Shown: positions 45,103 through 54,084, numbered from the stretch's first letter. The stretch: DNA of 64,000 nt from Alistipes sp. (GCA_017436185.1 JAFSDP010000008.1:116595-180594); one strand, 5' to 3'. Notes: generated by a model from the letters alone, not told the origin. Numbers and translations: made by a program.

Positions 45103-45555
45103 ATGAACACAACTTTGATTTTGGCCTATGTAGGCGTAGCACTGATGGTAGGTTTGGCTGGTATCGCATCGGCAGTAGGTACTGCAATCTGCGGTCAGGC
45201 AGCAGTAGGATCGATGAAGAAGAACGGTAGCGCATTCGGTAGCTATATGATTCTGTCGGCACTTCCCGGTTCGCAGGGTCTGTACGGTTTCGTATGCTTC
45301 TTTATGGTTCAGGGTCTGATCTCGGCTGATATGTCGATGTTGCAGGCAGCTGCTGTATTCGGTGCAGGTTTGCTGGTTGGTATCGTAAACTTGGCTGCTG
45401 CAATCTATCAGGGTAAGGTTTGTGCAAGCGGTATCGCTGCAATCGGTAATGGCCACGACGTGATGGGTAAGACCCTGATCCTCGCTGCATTCCCCGAGTT
45501 GTATGCAATTTTGACCGTTGCTGCTACCTTCCTTATTTCGGGTGCAGTTGCTTAA
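45103..45555 (+). CDS. ntpK: V-type ATP synthase subunit K (c-ring), Na+-type signature
   Basis: 150 residues forming two tandem hairpins, four membrane helices. The ion-binding residues known from the Enterococcus hirae Na+ V-ATPase (Thr/Ser, Gln, Gln, Glu) are present as Ser57-Gln58 (LPGSQGLYGF), Gln103 (IYQGKV) and Glu132 (FPELYAIL). The first hairpin has no carboxylate, so each protomer binds one ion. Last gene of the operon. Confidence 0.95.
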   Translation: MNTTLILAYVGVALMVGLAGIASAVGTAICGQAAVGSMKKNGSAFGSYMILSALPGSQGLYGFVCFFMVQGLISADMSMLQAAAVFGAGLLVGIVNLAAAIYQGKVCASGIAAIGNGHDVMGKTLILAAFPELYAILTVAATFLISGAVA

Positions 45556-45581
45556 TTCGCTCGATTAGCGAACTTAGCACG

Positions 45582-45620
45582 AAAAGGTCGTGTCCCCACG
45601 CTGGGACACGACCTTTTTTT
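45582..45620 (+). terminator. intrinsic terminator of the V-ATPase operon
   Basis: A 15-bp stem (GGTCGTGTCCC/GGGACACGACC flanked by A4/T4) with the loop CACGCT and a T7 tail. Confidence 0.95.
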
Positions 45621-45708
45621 GTTGTGTTGGTATTGCGATATGGAGGTGGGGTAGGTGATTAGGCACAAATCTGAAAATTTAGTTGTTTTTATTTTGATGG
45701 ATAATGTC

Positions 45709-45716
45709 TAAATTTG
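45709..45716 (+). promoter_or_regulatory. -7 box of the orphan gene at 45751
   Basis: TAAATTTG, an exact TAnnTTTG match, 35 bases before the start codon. Confidence 0.55.
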
Positions 45717-45750
45717 TGATAATCTAACCCCGAAACCTTATTTTAACGCA

Positions 45751-46158
45751 ATGCTGTATTTGCTGTATGATGCTGTTCAGCGTCATCTTGATTTGAAATA
45801 TGGACGCTTTGCGCATTGGCTCGACCGAGAGTTGCGACAGACAATTCCCGATGGGGTGGTGGCCTATTGTATCAATATTTACGACGGAGGCAATGGACGT
45901 TGGTCGATCGAATTGGTGGGGTGTGCCTCGTTTGATGAACAGAATAGTGATTGGGCGTGCGACGAACTCTTCTCGACGCGACACAATTCACTCTGTTGGC
46001 GGGGCGACAAGCATTGGCGCAATGCCCTCGAACAGGTGGCAGGATTCCTGCATCGCTATCATCGTGAGGGGCGTCGAGCCGCAATCCTCAATGCCGCCGA
46101 GGGCGTAGCAGTCGGATTTGTCGATGGAAACTTGATTATAACCAAAAACCGCGCATAG
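45751..46158 (+). CDS. orphan protein of unknown function
   Basis: 135 residues, no signal, no membrane helix, no known motif. It is rich in Trp, Cys and His (WACDELF, LCWRGDKHW, HRYHREG) and reads as a compact alpha/beta domain; the C-terminal part is GVAVGFVDGNLIITKN. It has its own promoter box and a terminator overlapping its stop codon, so expression is likely. I recognise no family. Confidence 0.65.
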   Translation: MLYLLYDAVQRHLDLKYGRFAHWLDRELRQTIPDGVVAYCINIYDGGNGRWSIELVGCASFDEQNSDWACDELFSTRHNSLCWRGDKHWRNALEQVAGFLHRYHREGRRAAILNAAEGVAVGFVDGNLIITKNRA

Positions 46159-46178
46159 TTCATTGCGCGGTTCTTTTT
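46147..46178 (+). terminator. intrinsic terminator of the orphan gene
   Basis: AACCGCGCA (46147-46155) and TGCGCGGTT (46164-46172) form a perfect 9-bp stem followed by C and T6; it overlaps the stop codon. Confidence 0.9.
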
Positions 46179-46180
46179 TC

Positions 46181-46298
46181 GTGGCATTCCCTTTGCCCTT
46201 GTGTCATTTCCTTTGCCTTTGTGGAGCGTCGGTGCCTTTGTGGCATTCCCTTTGTCCTTGTGGAGTATCTATTTCCTTGTGGGTTGCCTTTGTATTGC
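46181..46298. repeat. degenerate 19-20 bp tandem repeat
   Basis: Six head-to-tail units of 19-20 bases, each beginning GTG and ending near CCTT/CTTT: starts at 46181, 46201, 46221, 46240, 46260 and 46279. Units 1 and 4 differ at one base; units 3 and 5 share GTGGAG and a 19-base length. It lies between two terminators and codes for nothing recognisable. Confidence 0.8.
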
Positions 46299-46320
46299 CT
46301 TCTCGGTGCGTTCTAAGACG

Positions 46321-46359
46321 AATCGAGGGTCGATCCACTCAGGACCGACCCTCGATTTT
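46321..46359. terminator. terminator between the tandem repeat and the OmpA/TPR lipoprotein gene
   Basis: AATCGAGGGTCG (46321-46332) and CGACCCTCGATT (46346-46357) form a perfect 12-bp stem; a T4GT4 tail follows on the + strand. It may stop transcripts from either side. Confidence 0.75.
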
Positions 46360-46386
46360 GTTTTCAGCTTAGAGCTGAGGTGCTAA

Positions 46387-48057
46387 TTACATAGCCTTCA
46401 TTACGTTAGCCAGATTAACATCGTTCTTAGCCTTAGCAGCCAGATCCTTGTTCTGAGCGATAGCGTTCTTCAAGTAAGCAGCAGCCTCGCTAACCTTACC
46501 CTCCTTAGCTGCGATTACAGCGCGCAGGTACTCAGCGTTAGCCGAGTTGTCGCCCTGCAATGCCTTCTTAGCAGCAGCCAAGTTGCCATTCTGGTACTCA
46601 GCGATAGCAGCGTTGTAGCCGTTCAGCTTGTTAGCAGCGTCGGTGTAGTTACCCTCAGCAGCAGCAACCAATGCCTTAGCCTCGTCCGAAGCAGCAGCAA
46701 CATACTTCTTAGCCTCCTTCAAGTTGCCCTGAGCAGCGTTAACCATAGCGATGTTGTTGTTAACCTCGCTCGATGCAGCCAACTTAGCAGCCTTGTTGAA
46801 TGCGTCAGCAGCCTTCTTGTACTCGCCCATCTTAGCCAGAGCTACACCCAAGTTGTTGTAAGCGCGAGCGTCGTTGTACTTCTTAGCGCAAGCCTCGTAG
46901 ATCTTAGCCTTCATAGCGGGATCCTCATACAGAGTAGCAGCGTACATCATCTCCTCGCACTCCAAATCCTTCAAGTTCGAAGCAACGCACTCCTTCAACT
47001 GATCGTCGGTCTTGCTTGCCAACTCAGCGGTCGAAACAACCTTAGCGCGACGCAATGCGGGCAGAACGTCCTCCTTCAATGCGCTGTAAACCTCCGACAT
47101 ATTCTTGATCTCAGCCTCACGGGTTACGGGCGAATCATAGAGCTTCAAAACCTGAAGAATCAGATCCTTATCCTCCATATCCGATGCAGCAACCAACTCC
47201 TGGAAGCCTTCCCAGTCTTCGCCGAAGCCTTCGTCGTTGTAGGTCAGACCCTCGATGTCAGCCAACTTCTTCTCAACTGCCTCACGGCCAGCCTTACCAC
47301 GCTTAACCGACAGGTCGTTGTTCAACTTCTCGGGACCATCGGGCGATGCGTAACCCTCAACGAAGATGTTACCAGCCTGCGAGTTCTCCTTGTCCTTGTT
47401 AGCCAGAACGAACTCCTTGAAGAGCTGAGTCTGCTCGTCGTTCAGAGCCTTCTTGCCAACCTTAGCCTGGTTGATGTTGTAGAGAATGTAGAGCTTGCTA
47501 TCAACGGTCTCCGACTTCTTGAAGTTGTCGTCCATATACTGCATTGCTGCTGCATAGTTCAGGTCGTCCTGCAAGGTGTTGATACCCTTAGCAACGGTTA
47601 CGGTTGCCAACTCGAAGGGAACGAAGTTGCTGTAATTCTCGCTACACTTGCTGCTGCACTTGCTCTCGGTGCGGAGCTCCAAGCTCGAAATCTTAGCGCG
47701 CTCGTCGTAGGGGAAAGTAACGGTCTGAGTGTACTGACCGCCGTTAGCCCACGAGATAACGGTGTAGTTGTCATTTACATTCTCGCCCTGAACGTACTTA
47801 GGAGTACCTGCGATCTCGCCGCCCTCGAATACCAGAACGGGGGTGATTTTCAGAACTGCGCCCTCATTGAAATACTTGGGAGGGAACTTAACGGTGATGT
47901 TAGCCGTTACCTCGCCATTGTTCAGCGAAAGAACCTCAGGAGTACAGCTGTACTCTACCTGATCGATTTTCTTGCCCATCTTCTTGTAGCAATCGCAGCT
48001 GGTGAAAGCGAAAGCAACAACTGCAAGAGTCAAAGCTACCTTTGCAAAATTTTTCAT
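46387..48057 (-). CDS. OmpA-domain and TPR-containing lipoprotein
   Basis: 556 residues with the start at 48057: lipobox FTSC (Cys21), a beta-rich N-terminal domain (EVLSLNNGEVTANITVKFPP), an OmpA-like segment near residues 230-270 (IFVEGYASPDGPEKLNNDLSVKRGKAG), and Ala-rich TPR-like helices over the last 170 or so residues (YNNLGVALAKMGEYKKAADAFNKAAKLA). Its strong, narrow codon use suggests an abundant envelope protein. The open frame extends to 48117, but the signal peptide fixes the start. The leader is about 140 bases. Confidence 0.88.
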   Translation of the reverse strand: MKNFAKVALTLAVVAFAFTSCDCYKKMGKKIDQVEYSCTPEVLSLNNGEVTANITVKFPPKYFNEGAVLKITPVLVFEGGEIAGTPKYVQGENVNDNYTVISWANGGQYTQTVTFPYDERAKISSLELRTESKCSSKCSENYSNFVPFELATVTVAKGINTLQDDLNYAAAMQYMDDNFKKSETVDSKLYILYNINQAKVGKKALNDEQTQLFKEFVLANKDKENSQAGNIFVEGYASPDGPEKLNNDLSVKRGKAGREAVEKKLADIEGLTYNDEGFGEDWEGFQELVAASDMEDKDLILQVLKLYDSPVTREAEIKNMSEVYSALKEDVLPALRRAKVVSTAELASKTDDQLKECVASNLKDLECEEMMYAATLYEDPAMKAKIYEACAKKYNDARAYNNLGVALAKMGEYKKAADAFNKAAKLAASSEVNNNIAMVNAAQGNLKEAKKYVAAASDEAKALVAAAEGNYTDAANKLNGYNAAIAEYQNGNLAAAKKALQGDNSANAEYLRAVIAAKEGKVSEAAAYLKNAIAQNKDLAAKAKNDVNLANVMKAM

Positions 48058-48206
48058 AGTGAGTGTTAAATTAAAATGTTTTGAATTATTTAAGTTTTGT
48101 TTCTCTCTGTTACACAATCATTTGCGCTCTATTCTCCACGCATCAATACCCTTCGTCGCTGCTAATTTAGCCGTTGCGGGGGCGTATGCGCGCACAATAG
48201 AATATG

Positions 48207-48238
48207 CAAATATAATCCAAAATTGAAAAAAAAGCAAC
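48207..48238 (-). promoter_or_regulatory. promoter of the OmpA/TPR lipoprotein gene
   Basis: On the - strand TTG (48238-48236), a 21-base spacer and TATATTTG (48214-48207). The -33 element lies inside the pnp terminator stem, so termination and initiation overlap. Confidence 0.65.
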
Positions 48239-48277
48239 CGATTGACTAAAAAATATAATCTTCGGTTGCTTTTTTTC
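48226..48277 (-). terminator. intrinsic terminator of pnp
   Basis: GCAACCG (48235-48241) and CGGTTGC (48264-48270), extended by an A9/T7 pairing, with a U run on the - strand. Confidence 0.85.
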
Positions 48278-48324
48278 TATGGTCGAGCCGAGTTTAATCG
48301 CTGCTCAACACGTTTTCAGTGCGA

Positions 48325-50550
48325 TTACTCCTCGCGCTTGGGGCCACGCTCGCGGTTCTCGCGACGGGGACCACGGTGCTCGTTGTGGTTGTGCTCGCGG
48401 CGGGGACGACGCTCCTCCTCGGCACCCTCCTCGCGGGGCAGCAGCACCTTGCGCGACAATTTGAGCTTGTTGGTCTTGGGATCGATACCGATCAGCTTAA
48501 CCTCGATCATATCGCCCTCTTTCAGACCTGTCTCGTCCATCGTCTCGTAGCGGCGGTGGCCGATCTCCGAGATGTGCAGCAGAGCGTCCTTGCCGGGAAG
48601 GATCTCAACGAATGCACCGAATGCTACGATCGACTTGATCTTACCGTTGTAGATCTCGCCAACCTCGGGGATAGCTACGATAGCCTTGATGCGAGCCAGA
48701 GCTGCGTCGATAGCCTCCTTATCCTGACCGAAGATATCAACGATACCTTTGTTGTCAGCCTCGGTGATGGTGATGGTGGTACCGGTCTGCTTCTGCATCT
48801 CCTGAATAACCTTACCGCCGGGGCCGATCACTGCGCCAATGAACTCCGAAGGAATCGTGATCTGTACGATGCGGGGTACGAAGGGCTTGAAGTCCTCGCG
48901 GGGCTCAGCGATGCACTCGGTCATCTTGTCCAGAATGTGCAGACGACCCTCCTTAGCCTGCTGCAATGCCTTAGCCAGCACCTCATACGACAGACCATCA
49001 ACCTTAATATCCATCTGGGTTGCGGTGATACCGTCGCGGGTACCCGTAACCTTGAAGTCCATATCACCCAAGTGGTCCTCATCGCCCAAGATATCCGACA
49101 GAACGGCATACTTGCCGCTTGCCGAGTCGGTGATCAGACCCATTGCGATACCCGAGACGGGCTTCTTGATCTTCAAACCCGAATCCATCAGTGCCAGCGT
49201 ACCTGCGCAAACGGTAGCCATCGACGACGAACCGTTCGACTCCAAGATATCGCTCACTACGCGAACTGCGTAGGGATTCTCCTCGCCAACGGGAACCATC
49301 GGCTTCAATGCGCGCCAAGCCAAGTGGCCGTGGCCGATCTCACGACGGCTCAACCCGCGTGCAGCCTTAGCCTCGCCGGTCGAGAACGGGGGGAAGTTGT
49401 AGTGCAGTACGAACTGCTCGGTGCCCTGTACCAGCACCTCGTCGATCTGCTTCTCGTCGAGCTTGGTGCCGAGCGTTACGGTTGTAAGCGACTGAGTCTC
49501 ACCACGGGTGAAGATTGCCGAACCGTGAGCTGCGGGCAGATAGTTGATCTCGCACCAGATGGGGCGGATCTCGTTGCACTTACGTCCGTCCAGACGCAGA
49601 CCCTCGTCGAGGATCATATTACGCATAGCCTTCTTCTGAACATCGTCGTGGAAGTAGCGCTTGATCAGCGGCAACTTCTCCTCCAACTCCTCCTCGGTGT
49701 AACGAGCTGCGAACTCAGCCTCGATAGCCTCGAATGCCTCAGCGCGCTCGTGCTTAGCTGTGCCGCTGGTTGCAACTGCGTATGCCTTGTCGTAGGTCTC
49801 GGCGATGATCTGCTGACGCAACTCCTCGTCGTTCACCTCGTGGCAGTAGGTACGCTTAACGTCCTTACCCAGCTCCTTGCTCAGCTCGATCTGAACTGCG
49901 CAGTGCTTTTTGATCTCCTCGTGAGCGAACTTGATTGCGTTGAGCATAACCTCCTCAGAAACCTCCTTCATCTCGCCCTCGACCATCAGAATATTGTCGA
50001 TCGTACCGCCGACCATAATATCCAGATCAACATCCTTCATCTGCGAGAAGGTGGGGTTGATGATGAACTCGCCATTGATGCGAGCTACGCGAACCTCCGA
50101 AATGGGGCCGCCAAACGGAATATCCGAAACTGCCAGAGCAGCCGATGCTGCCAGACCTGCCAGAGCGTCAGCCTGAATATCCTTATCGGCCGAGATCAGA
50201 TTGACCGTAACATATACCTCAGCGTGGAAATCCGAGGGGAAAAGGGGGCGCAGAGCGCGGTCGATCAGACGAGCAACGAGGATCTCGTTGTCGCCGGGGC
50301 GAGCCTCACGTTTGAGGAAGCCGCCGGGGAATCGTCCGCACGATGCGTATTTCTCTTTGTAATCTACCTGTAAGGGCATAAAATCGGTATCGGGTTTAGC
50401 ATCTTTTGCAGCTACAACCGTAGCGAGCAACATCGTGTCGCCCTGCTTTACCACAACCGAACCGTCGGCCTGCTTAGCCAACTTACCTGTTTCGATGATA
50501 ATCTCGCGGTCGCCGCTCAATTTGATCACCTTCTGTGTTGCGTTGTACAT
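48325..50550 (-). CDS. pnp: polyribonucleotide nucleotidyltransferase
   Basis: Phosphorolytic 3'-5' exoribonuclease of the mRNA-degrading machinery. 741 residues: two RNase PH domains (first with [21 protein letters not shown] core [15 protein letters not shown], second with [16 protein letters not shown]), a KH domain ([16 protein letters not shown]), an S1 domain ([20 protein letters not shown]), and a basic/acidic tail rich in Arg, Glu and His. It follows rpsO with a large hairpin between them, as in the E. coli rpsO-pnp operon. Confidence 0.97.
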   Translation of the reverse strand: MYNATQKVIKLSGDREIIIETGKLAKQADGSVVVKQGDTMLLATVVAAKDAKPDTDFMPLQVDYKEKYASCGRFPGGFLKREARPGDNEILVARLIDRALRPLFPSDFHAEVYVTVNLISADKDIQADALAGLAASAALAVSDIPFGGPISEVRVARINGEFIINPTFSQMKDVDLDIMVGGTIDNILMVEGEMKEVSEEVMLNAIKFAHEEIKKHCAVQIELSKELGKDVKRTYCHEVNDEELRQQIIAETYDKAYAVATSGTAKHERAEAFEAIEAEFAARYTEEELEEKLPLIKRYFHDDVQKKAMRNMILDEGLRLDGRKCNEIRPIWCEINYLPAAHGSAIFTRGETQSLTTVTLGTKLDEKQIDEVLVQGTEQFVLHYNFPPFSTGEAKAARGLSRREIGHGHLAWRALKPMVPVGEENPYAVRVVSDILESNGSSSMATVCAGTLALMDSGLKIKKPVSGIAMGLITDSASGKYAVLSDILGDEDHLGDMDFKVTGTRDGITATQMDIKVDGLSYEVLAKALQQAKEGRLHILDKMTECIAEPREDFKPFVPRIVQITIPSEFIGAVIGPGGKVIQEMQKQTGTTITITEADNKGIVDIFGQDKEAIDAALARIKAIVAIPEVGEIYNGKIKSIVAFGAFVEILPGKDALLHISEIGHRRYETMDETGLKEGDMIEVKLIGIDPKTNKLKLSRKVLLPREEGAEEERRPRREHNHNEHRGPRRENRERGPKREE

Positions 50551-50643
50551 CTTGTTTTGTTTATTTTTTTACCTCTTGTGTTTTGTCATCTTAGTGTGTC
50601 GTCGTCGGCAAGTTTGTTGCTCTCGGGACGGTCTGTGTAAGTA

Positions 50644-50683
50644 CGCAAATGAAGGCAATTCTTTGCAAATTGCCTTCATTGCG
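50644..50683 (-). promoter_or_regulatory. 16-bp hairpin in the rpsO-pnp spacer
   Basis: 50644-50660 pairs with 50668-50683 over 16 bp with one bulged A and a seven-base loop. No U run follows on the - strand, so a terminator is unlikely. The position matches the RNase III processing and pnp autoregulation hairpin of E. coli. No -7 box was found between it and pnp, which supports readthrough from rpsO. Confidence 0.6.
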
Positions 50684-50705
50684 ACTTTGCCTCGTGTACT
50701 GCCTC

Positions 50706-50978
50706 TTATTTACGGAGGTTGAGGGCCTTAACGATAGCGCGGTAACGCTCGATATCGACCTCTTTCAGGTACATCAGCAACTTACGACGCTTACCTACCA
50801 AGCGCAGCAGTGCGCGCTGGGTGCCGTAGTCGTGCTTGTTGCTTTTGAGGTGCTCTGTAAGGTGGCTGATACGGTACGAAAACAGTGCGATCTGGCTCTC
50901 AGGCGAACCGGTATCGGTGTTAGACTTGCCGTACTGACCGAAAAGCTCTTGCTTTTTCTCTGCTGATAAATAGCTCAT
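50706..50978 (-). CDS. rpsO: 30S ribosomal protein uS15
   Basis: 90 residues, standard length. The family pattern is clear in [25 protein letters not shown] (shown in part) and [14 protein letters not shown]. Binds 16S rRNA in the platform. Starts the rpsO-pnp unit. Confidence 0.97.
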   Translation of the reverse strand: MSYLSAEKKQELFGQYGKSNTDTGSPESQIALFSYRISHLTEHLKSNKHDYGTQRALLRLVGKRRKLLMYLKEVDIERYRAIVKALNLRK

Positions 50979-51050
50979 AAATTTTTTGTGTTTTTTATGG
51001 TTCCACTCTACGATGGATTCGCCTTATCGAATACCACCAGAGCGTGGGCG

Positions 51051-51058
51051 CAAAGATA
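51051..51058 (-). promoter_or_regulatory. -7 box of rpsO-pnp
   Basis: The - strand reads TATCTTTG; the leader to rpsO is about 65 bases and could hold autoregulatory structure. Confidence 0.65.
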
Positions 51059-51110
51059 CTACTTTTTTGTAAGAAACAACCAATCTCGCACCTATTTTTT
51101 TGTGCGCGAG

Positions 51111-51141
51111 TTGCAAATTTGTACCAAAATTGTTATCTTTG
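51111..51141 (+). promoter_or_regulatory. promoter of the apbE unit
   Basis: TTG (51111-51113), a 20-base spacer and TATCTTTG (51134-51141). Confidence 0.65.
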
Positions 51142-51208
51142 TCCGAAATTTTGGACGTTGCGCCCTATTTGTCGGAGGTTTGCGGTGTCCGAACAAGTTG
51201 CTTACGAG

Positions 51209-52246
51209 ATGAATAGAACCCTGAATTTTAGCTTGATAAACCGTTTGGCGGCTGTCGTAATATTGATTTCGATGGTCGCTTGTGCGCCCACCTCTTCGGA
51301 CGAATACGTGCGTATCGAAGGTGTTGGGATCGGCACAACATACCGAATCATTGCACGTGCCGAGAGTGATCGAATCCCCGAAATCAAGGAGTCGGTCGAT
51401 CGGGTCTTCGACGAGATGACGGCCTCGATGTCGATCTTCGATTCGACCTCGCTCATCAGCCGTATCAACCGCAACCAGACCGACTCGACCGACCTGCATA
51501 TTCGATTGGTGTTGTCGTTGGCGCGCAGCATCAACGCTATCAGCTACGGAATGTACGACGTAACGGTTGCACCGCTGACCAAGGCATACGGCTTTGCGGG
51601 GAGTGAGGCGCAGGCAGAGCCCAATATCGATTCGCTGTTGGAGTTTGTCGGAATGGACAAGATGCGTGTCGAGGAGGAGCGAATTGTCAAGGACGATCCG
51701 CGTCTGCAACTTGATTTCAACTCGATTGCCAAGGGTTATACGGTCGATTGTATTGCATCGGAGATCGAACGGCTGAATATTGAAGACTATATGGTCGAGG
51801 TCGGAGGTGAGATCGCCTGTCGTGGTCGCAATCCCAAGGGGGGCGATTGGCGCATTGCGGTCGATTCGCCCTATGATGGCAATATGAACCCCGGTGAGAA
51901 TTGCCAAGTGGTGATCTCGATGACCGATCGCGCGCTGGCTACTTCGGGCAACTATCGTCGCTACTATATTGATAATGACGGTCGTAAGATCGCTCACACG
52001 ATCAATCCATTGACGGGCGAGAGCGTCATTACCGACCTGTTGTCGGCAACCATCATCGCTCCGACGTCGGCCGAAGCTGACGCATTGGGTACGATGTGTA
52101 TGTCGTTGGGTTTGGAGCGTGCGAAGGAGGTTATCGAGGGTATTTCGGGTGTCGATGCCTATCTGATTTCGGCTGCTCCCGAAGGTGCCGAAGAGGATTT
52201 TGTGGTGTGGTACACGCCTGCAATGGCGGAGTTGATTATGAAGTAG
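51209..52246 (+). CDS. apbE: FAD:protein FMN transferase, lipoprotein
   Basis: 345 residues: lipobox MVAC (Cys25), then the ApbE fold. It links FMN through a phosphodiester bond to threonine of exported flavoproteins such as Nqr/Rnf subunits or flavoreductases. Visible motifs are TTYRIIA (start of the domain), VGGEIACRGRNPKGGDWRIA, and HTINPLTG with the Mg-binding region. The start at 51209 is set by the promoter and the signal peptide. No Nqr, Rnf or fumarate reductase gene lies in this window. The lipid kinase gene begins three bases later. Confidence 0.94.
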   Translation: MNRTLNFSLINRLAAVVILISMVACAPTSSDEYVRIEGVGIGTTYRIIARAESDRIPEIKESVDRVFDEMTASMSIFDSTSLISRINRNQTDSTDLHIRLVLSLARSINAISYGMYDVTVAPLTKAYGFAGSEAQAEPNIDSLLEFVGMDKMRVEEERIVKDDPRLQLDFNSIAKGYTVDCIASEIERLNIEDYMVEVGGEIACRGRNPKGGDWRIAVDSPYDGNMNPGENCQVVISMTDRALATSGNYRRYYIDNDGRKIAHTINPLTGESVITDLLSATIIAPTSAEADALGTMCMSLGLERAKEVIEGISGVDAYLISAAPEGAEEDFVVWYTPAMAELIMK

Positions 52247-52249
52247 CAG

Positions 52250-53140
52250 ATGAAACGTGCTCGATTGATATACAATCCCCGATCGGGTCTGGGGATCACC
52301 TCGATTACGATGTCGTTAGAACGTATCGTTGCGCTCTATGCCGAGCACGGCATAGAGTTGGAGGCGCGCGAGATCGACTTCGAGTCGGAGGCTGCGCTAT
52401 TGCTCGCGGGGTTGGACGAGAACTACGACCATCTGCTCATTGCGGGTGGCGACGGTACGGTCAATTACGTTGTGAGCGAGATGTTGCGCGAGGGGTTGGA
52501 TCTGCCGATTGGTATCATTCCGTCGGGTACGGCCAACGATTTTGCGTCAGCGATCGGTATGCGGTCGAATCCGATCGATGCGTGCCGTCAGGTCCTCGAA
52601 TGCAAGCCTCAGCTGACCGATATTGGCGAGGTGAATGGCCAATGTTTTGTCAATGTGTTCAGTTTCGGGCTATTTACCAACGTGTCGCAACACACACCTA
52701 CGTTGCTCAAAAATGCCATAGGCAAGGCGGCGTACGTTGTTGGTGGTGCGATCGATTTTGTCAAAATGCACCCCATTCCGATCGAGATCCTTTCGGACGA
52801 TGGCGATTGGAGTGGCAACGCGCTTATCGTGCTGGTATTCAATGGTAAGACAGCCGGTAATTTCCCATTGGCAAAGATGGCAGAGGTAGATGATGGCTAC
52901 CTCGACGTGCTGGTTTTGAAGGCGGGTGTGGTACCCGCGTTGGCTGCGGCGCCGGCATTTTTGCACTACATTTTCGGTGGGGGTGAGGAGCCTCCGCGCG
53001 ATGTGTTGCACTTCCGTTGCAGCCGAATTTCGATCAGTTCGTTGCTCAGCGAGCCGACCGATGTCGATGGTCAGCCGGGTCCCGAGCTGCCCGTCGAGAT
53101 GTATTGTCGTGCGGGTGCTTTGCGTGTGATCCGCCCCTAA
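52250..53140 (+). CDS. diacylglycerol kinase-type lipid kinase
   Basis: 296 residues of the DagK/YegS fold: RLIYNPRSG at the N-terminus, the nucleotide motif LLIAGGDGTVNYVVSE, and GIIPSGTANDFA. It phosphorylates diacylglycerol or a related lipid in the inner leaflet of the cytoplasmic membrane. It begins three bases after the apbE stop and is probably translated from the same mRNA; an AraC regulator follows after 40 bases. Confidence 0.92.
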   Translation: MKRARLIYNPRSGLGITSITMSLERIVALYAEHGIELEAREIDFESEAALLLAGLDENYDHLLIAGGDGTVNYVVSEMLREGLDLPIGIIPSGTANDFASAIGMRSNPIDACRQVLECKPQLTDIGEVNGQCFVNVFSFGLFTNVSQHTPTLLKNAIGKAAYVVGGAIDFVKMHPIPIEILSDDGDWSGNALIVLVFNGKTAGNFPLAKMAEVDDGYLDVLVLKAGVVPALAAAPAFLHYIFGGGEEPPRDVLHFRCSRISISSLLSEPTDVDGQPGPELPVEMYCRAGALRVIRP

Positions 53141-53180
53141 ACATTTTGAATATTATTATAAAAATACCCAATAGAGATAG

Positions 53181-54056
53181 ATGGCAACCTCAAATTTCAA
53201 AACGCTTTCAGTTCCAAAGATTCGCAGCCTTGTTGCTGACCCGTTCTACTACTCGGACGATCTTGTGATCGCCTACATCAACCACCGCAATGCACCCCTC
53301 ACTGCGACCCAATTCGATGGTTTTGTCGCAATGATCGTGATGCAGGGTACGGCGCGCGTAACGCTCGGAACCGAAACTTACGATCTGAAACCCAATACGT
53401 TGGTCTATATCCATAGCGACAGCGTGTTGCGTCGTGTGGAGTGCAGCCACGACGCGGGTGCATATCTTGTTGCCTTTTCGCATAAATTTATCTCGGACGT
53501 GCCGGTCGATATTTCGACCTCGTTGCCTGTCTATCTGCGTTTCGGCAAGTCGCCCTGTATCGACCTGACCGATACCGATGTGGCCGAGATCCGTCAGCTC
53601 TTTGGTCTGATCAAGACGATGTTGCGTTCGGATAAGGAGTTGCACAAGAGTCGTATTATACAGACGCTTTTCACTACCGTTTTCTACATCTTGTCGGATA
53701 TCAACCAGCGTCGTGAGCTGCACGCCAAGCAGGGTCGATGCGAGGTGATTTTCGAGCAATTCACTCGTCTGTTGCAGGAGCATCACAAACGCGAACGCAA
53801 CGTGGGCTTCTATGCCGATCAGATGAATATCACGCCCAAGTATCTCTCGTCGGTGATCAAGGATATTAGTGGCAAGACGGCTGCCCGATGGATCGACGAG
53901 TATGTGATTTTGGAGGCTAAGACGCTGTTGAAGTATTCGGGAATGAGCATTCAGGAGATCGCCAATGCGCTTAATTTCTCAACACAGTCGTTCTTCGGTA
54001 AATATTTCAAGCAGCATACGGGTTACTCGCCTTCGCGATTCAAGCGTCAGGGATAG
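53181..54056 (+). CDS. AraC-family transcriptional regulator
   Basis: 291 residues: an N-terminal cupin-like ligand domain (GFVAMIVMQGTARVTLG) and a C-terminal AraC DNA-binding domain (two helix-turn-helix units; YADQMNITPKYLSSVIKDISG and QEIANALNFSTQSFFGKYFKQHTGYSPSRFK in short). The target is unknown; candidates are the adjacent lipid kinase or envelope genes. No clear promoter box was seen just upstream, so it may be read from the apbE promoter. Confidence 0.93.
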   Translation: MATSNFKTLSVPKIRSLVADPFYYSDDLVIAYINHRNAPLTATQFDGFVAMIVMQGTARVTLGTETYDLKPNTLVYIHSDSVLRRVECSHDAGAYLVAFSHKFISDVPVDISTSLPVYLRFGKSPCIDLTDTDVAEIRQLFGLIKTMLRSDKELHKSRIIQTLFTTVFYILSDINQRRELHAKQGRCEVIFEQFTRLLQEHHKRERNVGFYADQMNITPKYLSSVIKDISGKTAARWIDEYVILEAKTLLKYSGMSIQEIANALNFSTQSFFGKYFKQHTGYSPSRFKRQG

Positions 54057-54084
54057 AGGTGGTTACGGCATTCGTTAGCACTAC

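Noticed and set aside
46181..46298. Possible CRISPR array
   Set aside because: Units are contiguous and degenerate with no spacers, and no cas gene is present.
46163..46372. Small open frame over the 20-bp tandem repeat
   Set aside because: Its Leu/Cys/Pro-rich translation follows only from the repeat, and no promoter or start context was seen.
48319..50373. Long open frame opposite pnp
   Set aside because: pnp on the - strand is complete and conserved; the antisense frame is an effect of codon bias.
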